From contig QNVH01000005.1 in the NCBI GenBank assembly GCA_004347955.1, positions 17,721 to 22,831 of the forward strand: a stretch of DNA of 5,111 bases, read 5' to 3'. The notes beneath the pieces were generated by a model. It did not search any database, had not been told where the DNA came from, and saw nothing but the letters and a program-made list of their open reading frames with translations. The position numbers were made by a program, and so were the translations under genes. Positions 1-4,738 of the stretch are shown one piece after another; positions within the stretch are counted from its first letter, which is position 1, and each line of letters begins with the position of its first letter. This DNA is from Thermoproteota archaeon (GTDB lineage Archaea; Thermoproteota; Methanomethylicia; Methanomethylicales; Methanomethylicaceae).

Positions 1-213
1 GCAAAGGGTCTGGGCTACGTGGAGGCTATAGAGAGGGCAGGGGGAAAGATTTTCACAGACACATGTATGGTGGTATGTCCGCTGGAGAAGTCCGGTTATA
101 GCCACATGGTATCAAATTCCTGTAAGGCGGCGCACTATGTGCCTTCAACGTCTGGTTTGAGGGCAACCGTGAGTGAGATGTACTTAGTATTGGAAAGTGT
201 GATGGAGGGGTAA
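1..213 (+). CDS. Phosphomevalonate dehydratase large subunit (aconitase X catalytic, DUF521), C-terminal fragment
   Basis: The frame is open from base 1 to a TAA and is the last 70 codons of a gene that begins outside the window. The fragment contains TDTCMVVCPL (residues 19-28) and NSCKAAHY (39-46), which match the C-terminal conserved blocks of the aconitase X large subunit. In archaea this family, with a separate small subunit, is known as phosphomevalonate dehydratase, which dehydrates (R)-5-phosphomevalonate to trans-anhydromevalonate 5-phosphate in the modified mevalonate pathway; the archaeal enzyme carries a [4Fe-4S] cluster. Cys22, Cys26 and Cys41 of the fragment are candidate cluster ligands; which of them bind is inferred. 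The small-subunit gene follows after 2 nt, supporting the assignment. It could instead be a non-archaeal-type aconitase X (hydroxyproline pathway), but the two-gene arrangement and archaeal context argue against that. Confidence 0.9.
   Translation, partial: AKGLGYVEAIERAGGKIFTDTCMVVCPLEKSGYSHMVSNSCKAAHYVPSTSGLRATVSEMYLVLESVMEG
204..210 (+). promoter_or_regulatory. Shine-Dalgarno site for the small-subunit gene
   Basis: GGAGGGG lies inside the last codons of the large-subunit gene, 5 nt before the GTG at 216. It supports that GTG as the start and translation of the two subunits from one mRNA. Confidence 0.65.
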
Positions 214-215
214 CG

Positions 216-638
216 GTGCAAGAGTGGGTATACAGAGGGAGAGGGGTTGCCAAGTTTTTAGGAGAGGGGAGGGCCCTGGTCTCGAGACAGGGGATCTCTT
301 TTTTTGGTGGGGTTGACCCTATGACGGGCTTGGTTAGGGAGAAGGGGCATGATCTCTGCGGGCAGGACGTGACCGGTAAGGTCCTCGTGTTCCCAAAGGG
401 AAAGGGCAGCACTGTAGGGTCTTACGTACTTTACCAACTCAAGAAAAACGGTCACGCCCCTGCAGGCATAATAAATGTTGAGACAGAGGCCATTATAGCA
501 ACCGGATGTATCCTCGCAGAGATACCCTTAGTCGACAGGCTTGAGGTTGACCCAATAACCGCCATAATTACCGGGGATTATGTGGTTGTGAACGGAATTG
601 AGGGGAAGGTTGTAGTTAGAAGGGGGCAACAGGCTTGA
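216..638 (+). CDS. Phosphomevalonate dehydratase small subunit (aconitase X swivel domain, DUF126)
   Basis: This 140-residue protein has the usual length of the DUF126 swivelling subunit. It pairs with the large subunit just upstream to form the iron-sulfur dehydratase of the archaeal mevalonate pathway in the cytoplasm. Visible family motifs are GGVDPMTG (31-38), a GHD at 44-46, the glycine-rich FPKGKGSTVGSY (59-70) and ATGCILAEIPLVD (95-107). By analogy with the swivel-domain serine of aconitase, Ser65 in the GKGST motif is the likely catalytic serine; this is inferred. The start is GTG with a Shine-Dalgarno sequence 5 nt upstream, and the gene begins 2 nt after the large-subunit stop. Its own TGA overlaps the TTG start of the HD gene (TTGA at 635-638), so all three are probably co-transcribed. 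No sign of damage. Confidence 0.93.
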   Translation: MQEWVYRGRGVAKFLGEGRALVSRQGISFFGGVDPMTGLVREKGHDLCGQDVTGKVLVFPKGKGSTVGSYVLYQLKKNGHAPAGIINVETEAIIATGCILAEIPLVDRLEVDPITAIITGDYVVVNGIEGKVVVRRGQQA

Positions 639-1906
639 AAGCAGAAAGACCTTGGGGGATGATAAAGGACCCGATACATGGATATGTGCATATATCCAAG
701 TTGGAAAGAGAAGTAATTGATACTTTGCCATTGCAAAGGCTGAGGAGGATAAAGCAGCTCGTCTTTGCCGACCTTGTTTATCCAGGAGCAAATCATACTA
801 GATTTGAGCACTCTGTGGGGGTTATGCACCTAGCCGGAGTCCTGTGCAGGGCACTGCCGGTGGATATGAAGGAAGAAGAAGTCCAGATTGTGAGGTTGGC
901 CGGTCTATTCCATGATGTCGGGCACGGTCCCTTCTCTCACACCTTTGAGGAGCTCCTCATTAAAAAACTGAACAAGAGCCACGAGGACTTGGCACCATGG
1001 GTAATCAGGAGCTCCGAGCTGAAAGATGTGCTGGAGAGAAACGGCCAACCAGTAGACGACATTGCGGAACTAGCCGTCGGAAGGCTGAAGAAAGAAAGGG
1101 GCTTCCTGAACCAGATATTGAGTAGCGCGGTAGATGTTGACAAGATGGACTTTTTGGTCAGGGACACTCACCACACTGGGGCTGAGTATGGAAAGGTGGA
1201 CATACATAGGCTTATTTACACAATGGATGTTGTGGACGACAAGTTGGTGGTGGACAGCTCTGCCCTCGCAACTTTGGAGGCGTTTCTCATTGCAAGGGTC
1301 GAGTCCTTCAAGGCGATATATTACCACAAGACCGCAAGAGCAGCCCAGATACTCCTTGTTAAGGCAATGGAGGCTGCAGATGAGGAGATTGGCATCTGCA
1401 AATTCAAAACTGCAGAGGAATACCTAGGGATGGACGATTACAGCATGTGGTGTATGCTCAAGCAATGCAAAGGATCGCGGAAGATAATGGAAGATTTAGA
1501 GAAGAGGAGGCTTTTGAAATGCGCTTATGAACGCGAGATGAAGGCAGAAGACAAAGCGGTGGCAAGCTTGTTTGGGCTCGAGGGGATAAGGAGGCAGATG
1601 GAGGAGGAGATCGCCGCAATTGCGGGATTGAGTTCAGAGGACGTGTTCATAGACACGCCGTCCCTGCCATCCATCCCTTATAGACATGCATTGGATTTTG
1701 ATCCTATGGAGATACCCATAGTGGATGTCGAGGGTGGTGTGAGAAGGGTGCTGAAGGCGACCAAGCTTTCCAAAACAATAGAAGTTTTGAGGGGGTTCGT
1801 AAACATTGTCAGGGTGTACACTTATGACCAGTACAGGGACAAAGTGAGAGATGCAGCGGAGAAAGTAATGGGAAAGTTGCCAGAGTCCGCCATGGTTTCT
1901 TACTGA
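635..1906 (+). CDS. SAMHD1/dGTPase-like HD-domain phosphohydrolase
   Basis: This 423-residue protein is a probable metal-dependent deoxynucleoside triphosphate triphosphohydrolase (dNTP to deoxynucleoside plus triphosphate). The N-terminal half contains MIKDPIHGYVHI (9-20), then the HD metal site: H59 in RFEHS, H93-D94 in FHDVGHGPFSH, and D169 in DVDKMD. Further residues line up with human SAMHD1 catalytic or substrate residues: R56, H97, H102, H116, D177 and the YYHK segment at 229-232. The C-terminal part (about 240-423) is helical-looking with no motif I can name. The start is TTG overlapping the previous stop, with GGGGG 8 nt upstream; an in-frame ATG at 659 (residue 9) is the alternative but has no spaced ribosome-binding site. 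It lies last in the phosphomevalonate dehydratase operon and its end overlaps the convergent tmk by 7 bp. Family assignment is strong; dNTP specificity is inferred. Confidence 0.9.
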   Translation: MKAERPWGMIKDPIHGYVHISKLEREVIDTLPLQRLRRIKQLVFADLVYPGANHTRFEHSVGVMHLAGVLCRALPVDMKEEEVQIVRLAGLFHDVGHGPFSHTFEELLIKKLNKSHEDLAPWVIRSSELKDVLERNGQPVDDIAELAVGRLKKERGFLNQILSSAVDVDKMDFLVRDTHHTGAEYGKVDIHRLIYTMDVVDDKLVVDSSALATLEAFLIARVESFKAIYYHKTARAAQILLVKAMEAADEEIGICKFKTAEEYLGMDDYSMWCMLKQCKGSRKIMEDLEKRRLLKCAYEREMKAEDKAVASLFGLEGIRRQMEEEIAAIAGLSSEDVFIDTPSLPSIPYRHALDFDPMEIPIVDVEGGVRRVLKATKLSKTIEVLRGFVNIVRVYTYDQYRDKVRDAAEKVMGKLPESAMVSY

Positions 1907-2511
1907 TTTTCAGATGACTCTATGGTGTTTATTACCAATCTGAAGATCTCTTCATGCACTTCTTCCACGGACCTGTTTGCGTCGATGACACTATATCCCA
2001 TCCTGTGGGCGCGTTCTAAAAATTTTGACCTAACTTTCCTTAAGAATCCCACGTTCTCAAAACGATCATGAAGCTCTCCCTTCCTCCTAAGGGATAATAC
2101 TGGGTCGATATCCAGTATAATTGTTAGATGGGGGCGTATGGCGCCTTTATTGATTGTTAGTATCCACTCTTCGTCCAGACCCTGAGAGGACTGGTAGGCT
2201 ATCGAAGACTCTAAATAACGGTCGCTGACTACAACTTTACCAGATTCTAACCAAGGCTTTATGAAATAAGCTACGTGGTGGATCCTATCTGCAGCGAAAA
2301 GAAGAGCGTCCAACTCTGGCGCAATAGAAGGTTCTTTGAGGAAAGATCTTATAACTGCCTCTATCTTTCCCTCAGGGTTTGGTTCCTTAGTAAGTACGGA
2401 GTCATACCCCATCTCCTTAAGGCGGACCACCAATAGCTTTGTCTGGGTTGAGGATCCAGCCCCGTCTATCCCCTCTATTGCGACAAAGAAGCCCTTACGG
2501 TTTTTGTGCAT
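1900..2511 (-). CDS. tmk: Thymidylate kinase (dTMP kinase)
   Basis: A 203-residue P-loop kinase of normal length for dTMP kinase, which phosphorylates dTMP to dTDP for DNA synthesis. Motifs in order: P-loop-like EGIDGAGSST (13-22), TKEP (41-44), LLFAADRIHH (70-79), the DRY motif at 97-99 followed by SSIAYQ (102-107), ILDIDP (132-137) and a lid RRKGELHDRFE (142-152) rich in basic residues, as in bacterial-type (type II) enzymes. The striking oddity is Ser20 (codon TCC) where the Walker A lysine is expected, although the other TMK motifs are intact. The start ATG has no Shine-Dalgarno sequence and a TATA-like box about 31 bp upstream, suggesting a leaderless mRNA. The gene is divergent from xpf and convergent with the HD gene. 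It may be a lineage-specific active variant or a paralogue with altered activity. Confidence 0.92.
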   Translation of the reverse strand: MHKNRKGFFVAIEGIDGAGSSTQTKLLVVRLKEMGYDSVLTKEPNPEGKIEAVIRSFLKEPSIAPELDALLFAADRIHHVAYFIKPWLESGKVVVSDRYLESSIAYQSSQGLDEEWILTINKGAIRPHLTIILDIDPVLSLRRKGELHDRFENVGFLRKVRSKFLERAHRMGYSVIDANRSVEEVHEEIFRLVINTIESSENQ

Positions 2512-2536
2512 GATGGTTGATATGCTGCGGAAACTG

Positions 2537-2548
2537 TTATATTTTTAT
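2537..2548 (-). promoter_or_regulatory. TATA-like box for tmk
   Basis: On the minus strand this reads ATAAAAATATAA, the only strong AT block between tmk and xpf. Its centre is about 31 bp from the tmk ATG. With the usual archaeal TATA-to-start-site distance of about 25-27 bp, transcription would begin within a few bases of the ATG. On the plus strand it would lie about 80 bp before the xpf ATG and might also serve that gene with a longer leader, which is less certain. Confidence 0.5.
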
Positions 2549-2578
2549 CCATAGAATTCATGCTTGAGATAGACCTTG

Positions 2579-2596
2579 GAGTTGAGAAGAGTTGAG
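2579..2596 (+). repeat. Two tandem GAGTTGAG copies, 10-bp period, upstream of xpf
   Basis: GAGTTGAG occurs at 2579-2586 and again at 2589-2596, separated by AA. A third partial copy, TTGAG, is at 2564-2568. The repeat ends 26 bp before the xpf ATG at 2623. A 10-bp period puts both copies on the same face of the helix, which would suit a protein-binding site; any regulatory role is inferred. Confidence 0.4.
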
Positions 2597-2612
2597 TTTT
2601 TTATGCCCATCT

Positions 2613-2618
2613 GGTGAT
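2613..2618 (+). promoter_or_regulatory. Shine-Dalgarno site fixing the xpf start
   Basis: GGTGAT is complementary to the ATCACC in the 16S rRNA 3' end and ends 4 nt before the ATG at 2623. It overlaps the alternative GTG at 2614, so the ATG is the better start. The same element in the same position precedes the UPF0147 gene. Confidence 0.6.
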
Positions 2619-2622
2619 TGAA

Positions 2623-3363
2623 ATGAGTGGGCGCGGCACCCTCCTCTCATTCATTTCCAAAGGCGAGGACAGAATAAGGATTATTGTGGACCACAGAGAA
2701 AAACAGTCGCTCACAGTCAAGGAACTCCTCAGGCTAGGGGCAGAGTTAGAGTTCAGGAGCTTGAATGTGGGCGACTATGTTATATCAGAGTGTGTGGCGA
2801 TTGAGAGGAAGACCATGGAAGACTTCGCCAACTCTATCATAGATAGGAGGCTGTTTGAACAGGCAAGAGCTCTCCGCGCCGCCTATAGCAGGCCACTTAT
2901 AATTTTGGAGGGGAGGGGGCCTCTGATGAGAGAAATACGCGAAGAGGCGATTACGGGCGCGCTGGTATCATTAGTGATGGACCTCGCCATACCAGTAATA
3001 TGGGTGAATGATGCCGTTGAGAGTGCTAAAGTAATACTGACAATAGCCAAAAGGGAAGAGAGAGGGGATTTGCGCTCAATATCACTCAAGGATAGGAGGA
3101 GAGCAAAAACCCCAGACGAAGAGAAAGAGTACATAGTTGCGAGCTTACCAATGGTCGAGGCGGTCACGGCAAAGAGACTTCTTTCTTTTTTCGGAAGTGT
3201 TGAGAGAGTCTTCACAGCCAGTGAGCGTGAGTTGATGAAAGTGGAGGGGATTGGGCCAAAGAAGGCGAAGCGAATAAGAGAGGTTTTAACTGGAGCATAT
3301 GGCATCAAGACTTCTTGTGGCGCAACTTCCCAAGAAGATCCAAAAGAGAAGAGAGAGACTTAG
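2623..3363 (+). CDS. xpf: XPF/ERCC4-type structure-specific endonuclease, short archaeal form
   Basis: A 246-residue protein consisting of an ERCC4 nuclease domain and a C-terminal tandem helix-hairpin-helix region, with no helicase domain; this is the short form found in crenarchaeal-type archaea, where XPF works as a homodimer with PCNA to cut 3'-flap and branched DNA. Nuclease motifs are VDHREK (22-27), GDY (50-52), and IERKTMEDF (60-68), giving D23, D51, E61, K63 and D67 as metal or catalytic residues, followed by SIIDRRLFEQ (71-80). The helix-hairpin-helix part includes AKRLLSFFGS (183-192) and VEGIGPKKAKRI (207-218). I chose ATG 2623 over GTG 2614 because GGTGAT lies just before it. The last 19 residues are charged, not part of a known domain, and their codons overlap the convergent UPF0148 gene. 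RGTLLSFI near the N terminus resembles a PCNA-interacting motif. Confidence 0.93.
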   Translation: MSGRGTLLSFISKGEDRIRIIVDHREKQSLTVKELLRLGAELEFRSLNVGDYVISECVAIERKTMEDFANSIIDRRLFEQARALRAAYSRPLIILEGRGPLMREIREEAITGALVSLVMDLAIPVIWVNDAVESAKVILTIAKREERGDLRSISLKDRRRAKTPDEEKEYIVASLPMVEAVTAKRLLSFFGSVERVFTASERELMKVEGIGPKKAKRIREVLTGAYGIKTSCGATSQEDPKEKRET

Positions 3364-3658
3364 CCATCTTATCCAGTTCTGCTGGATCATCGGTTTTGCT
3401 CATCTTCTCCTTGATCTGATCGATCTTTTTTACAAGGTCCTCCTCAAGTTCGGATACCTTCATTAACTCTAATAGTTCTTTCTCGTCCTCGTCGGATTTG
3501 ACGAAAACCACCTTACGGTCACAGCCGGGGCAAACTACTTCGCCGCTGCTTAGCTGGAAGAGGGGGGTCTTGCAGTCGGGGCAGTGTGTTTGGAGCATGG
3601 TGGCTCCTGCCCTCAGTAGCTCCGCCCCCTTTTTTGCAACATCATCACGGGTCTTCAT
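3305..3658 (-). CDS. UPF0148 / Sssca1-like zinc-ribbon protein
   Basis: A 117-residue protein resembling the archaeal UPF0148 family, related to the eukaryotic autoantigen p27 (Sssca1/ZNRD2). The N-terminal part begins MKTRDDVAKKGAELLRAGATML, split here as residues 1-10 and 11-22, and leads into a zinc ribbon with CPDC (26-29) and CPGC (43-46) supplying four cysteine ligands. Residues 55-117 are highly charged and look like a helical or coiled-coil tail. The molecular function is not established; the zinc ribbon suggests a protein or nucleic-acid partner. ATG 3658 is preferred over an upstream TTG (3670) because GGTAAT sits 4 nt before the ATG. The gene is divergent from UPF0147, and its last 19 codons overlap the end of xpf on the other strand. 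Confidence 0.85.
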   Translation of the reverse strand: MKTRDDVAKKGAELLRAGATMLQTHCPDCKTPLFQLSSGEVVCPGCDRKVVFVKSDEDEKELLELMKVSELEEDLVKKIDQIKEKMSKTDDPAELDKMAKSLSSLLDLLGKLRHKKS

Positions 3659-3691
3659 TTCAATTACCAAATTTTAACTATATGAAAATAA

Positions 3692-3702
3692 TAATATAAA
3701 TA
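3692..3702. promoter_or_regulatory. TATA-like box, probably shared by the divergent UPF0148 and UPF0147 genes
   Basis: TAATATAAATA reads as a TATA box on the plus strand and as TATTTATATTA on the minus strand. About 25 bp to the right is near 3722, giving a short UPF0147 leader that contains GGTGAT. About 25 bp to the left is near 3671, giving a roughly 12-nt UPF0148 leader that contains GGTAAT. Only 82 bp separate the two ATG codons, and no second equally good box is obvious. Confidence 0.5.
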
Positions 3703-3729
3703 GGACTATATTCTATTTGCTAAGGGACT

Positions 3730-3735
3730 GGTGAT
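3730..3735 (+). promoter_or_regulatory. Shine-Dalgarno site for UPF0147
   Basis: GGTGAT ends 5 nt before the ATG at 3741 and lies in the nine-base string CTGGTGATT, which is also found before xpf (2611-2619). Confidence 0.6.
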
Positions 3736-3740
3736 TATTT

Positions 3741-3995
3741 ATGAGTAGCGATAAAATGGCTCAAGCAATCAGCATCCTTCACAGAATAGCAGAAGACACA
3801 GGAGTCCCTAGGAACATAAGGAGGGCAGCATCAGAAGCAATAAAAGTATTACAGGGCACAACCTACACTAATGCAGTTAAGGCTTCGAATGCAATAAGTA
3901 TTTTGGAGGAGTGCAGTCAGGATCCAAATATGCCCCTTTTCGCCAGAACCGCAATATGGCAAGCGATCAGCGCCTTGGAGCAAATAAAAGATTGA
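3741..3995 (+). CDS. UPF0147 family protein
   Basis: A small 84-residue protein matching the archaeal UPF0147 family in length and pattern; its function is unknown to me. There is no signal peptide or membrane segment, so it should be cytoplasmic, and the pattern is that of a helical protein. It consists of two similar halves: AISILHRIAEDTGVP (9-23) with RRAASEAIKVLQ (27-38), and AISILEECSQDPNMP (51-65) with ARTAIWQAISALEQ (68-81). Without gaps, 12 of 30 positions are identical, suggesting a duplicated helical hairpin resembling a HEAT-type repeat. ATG has a GGTGAT site 5 nt upstream and a TATA-like box about 44 bp upstream, so it probably has its own promoter. It is divergent from UPF0148 and ends 17 bp from the convergent pyrF. 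Confidence 0.85.
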   Translation: MSSDKMAQAISILHRIAEDTGVPRNIRRAASEAIKVLQGTTYTNAVKASNAISILEECSQDPNMPLFARTAIWQAISALEQIKD

Positions 3996-4002
3996 ATTAT
4001 TG

Positions 4003-4010
4003 TTTTTGTT
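4003..4010 (+). terminator. Short T-rich tract after UPF0147
   Basis: TTTTTGTT lies just after the UPF0147 stop in the 17-bp gap before the convergent pyrF end. Archaeal transcription can stop at T-tracts without a hairpin, and none is seen here. The tract is short, so the call is weak. Confidence 0.25.
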
Positions 4011-4012
4011 AG

Positions 4013-4738
4013 TCAATCTGGTTGCAACTCTGACATCAAAACCATTAAACTCGACTTTACATCCTTTGCTGCATAGACAGCCCGCCCAACAATGGCATGC
4101 CATCGCCCTCCCATTATTTTTCCGCACGATCTGATGTCCCCGCCTTGAGCGCCCAACCCTGGAATATAATAGGTCGGAGAGTCACACAATGAATCTATAG
4201 TGTGTTTGTAGGTTTTTAAGAGTTGGAGGTTGTTCCCGGGGAGGACATAGTCCCTTACGCCCATTTCTGATGCAATCTGGAAAATTTTCGATGGAGCCTC
4301 AGAGCACACATAGCCACCATTTCCGGCCAAGAAGTCAGGAACTGTTAGAATGGCGCCCACGATGGGTATGACTCCGGCCTTCTTGAGCGACTCTATCCAA
4401 GCACTCTGGGTTGAGGGGCCGCTGAAAGGGAATATTATAGCATAGTCCACCCCGGATTCGGCTAGCGCCTCTGAGAAGATGTTGCCAGTGTGTGGGACGT
4501 CGGTAGCACCTTTTTGGTGATCATATATTATTGGTTTTTCCGAATAGTTCCGTATAGTTGAGACGACCTTGGGTAGACCGAATCGAAGAGCGAGACTGAA
4601 GCCGATTTTATAAGCGCCCACTAGATCAAAGTCGCACGAATTTACAACGATCTCGACCAGCCTCTCAATAGAGCTTACGTCGCAGGCTATTACTACACTC
4701 CTCTCTTGAATTATTCTCCTAATGGGTCTTCCCTCCAT
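4013..4738 (-). CDS. pyrF: Orotidine 5'-phosphate decarboxylase, archaeal variant
   Basis: A 241-residue TIM-barrel-type enzyme that decarboxylates OMP to UMP, the last step of UMP synthesis. Visible landmarks: ACDV with D20, AYKIGF with K44, the catalytic loop YDHQKGATDVPHTG (72-85) with D73, K76 and D80, a GAILTVPDF stretch (128-136), VLPGNN (165-170), and the phosphate-binding GAQGGD (196-201) and VGRAVY (217-222). The catalytic loop is longer than the common DxKxxD, a form I associate with some archaeal OMP decarboxylases. It follows pyrE, which makes its substrate, with a 20-bp overlap if ATG 4738 is used. No Shine-Dalgarno sequence precedes that ATG; instead GGAGGG covers its G and codons 2-3, so the true start may be an ATT five codons later. 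The 3' end is 17 bp from UPF0147. Confidence 0.9.
   Translation of the reverse strand: MEGRPIRRIIQERSVVIACDVSSIERLVEIVVNSCDFDLVGAYKIGFSLALRFGLPKVVSTIRNYSEKPIIYDHQKGATDVPHTGNIFSEALAESGVDYAIIFPFSGPSTQSAWIESLKKAGVIPIVGAILTVPDFLAGNGGYVCSEAPSKIFQIASEMGVRDYVLPGNNLQLLKTYKHTIDSLCDSPTYYIPGLGAQGGDIRSCGKIMGGRWHAIVGRAVYAAKDVKSSLMVLMSELQPD

Noticed and set aside
53..412. Long minus-strand open frame opposite the phosphomevalonate dehydratase genes
   Set aside because: It is antisense to two well-supported genes, proline/serine-rich without family motifs, and spans their junction; it is a shadow.
659..661. ATG as the start of the HD gene
   Set aside because: It would give a family-like N terminus, but the G-run abuts it directly with no spacing, while TTG 635 has a spaced site and overlaps the upstream stop. 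Not fully excluded.
1134..1427. Plus-strand frame rich in Trp and Arg within the HD gene
   Set aside because: It is out of frame with clear SAMHD1-like motifs and has no recognisable domain.
2883..3308. 141-codon minus-strand open frame opposite xpf
   Set aside because: It lies opposite the ERCC4 and helix-hairpin-helix coding sequence and shows a low-complexity Ser/Leu composition typical of antisense frames.
3849..4127. Minus-strand frame across the UPF0147/pyrF junction with several cysteines
   Set aside because: The cysteines are not in a zinc-ribbon spacing, and it overlaps two supported genes in wrong frames.
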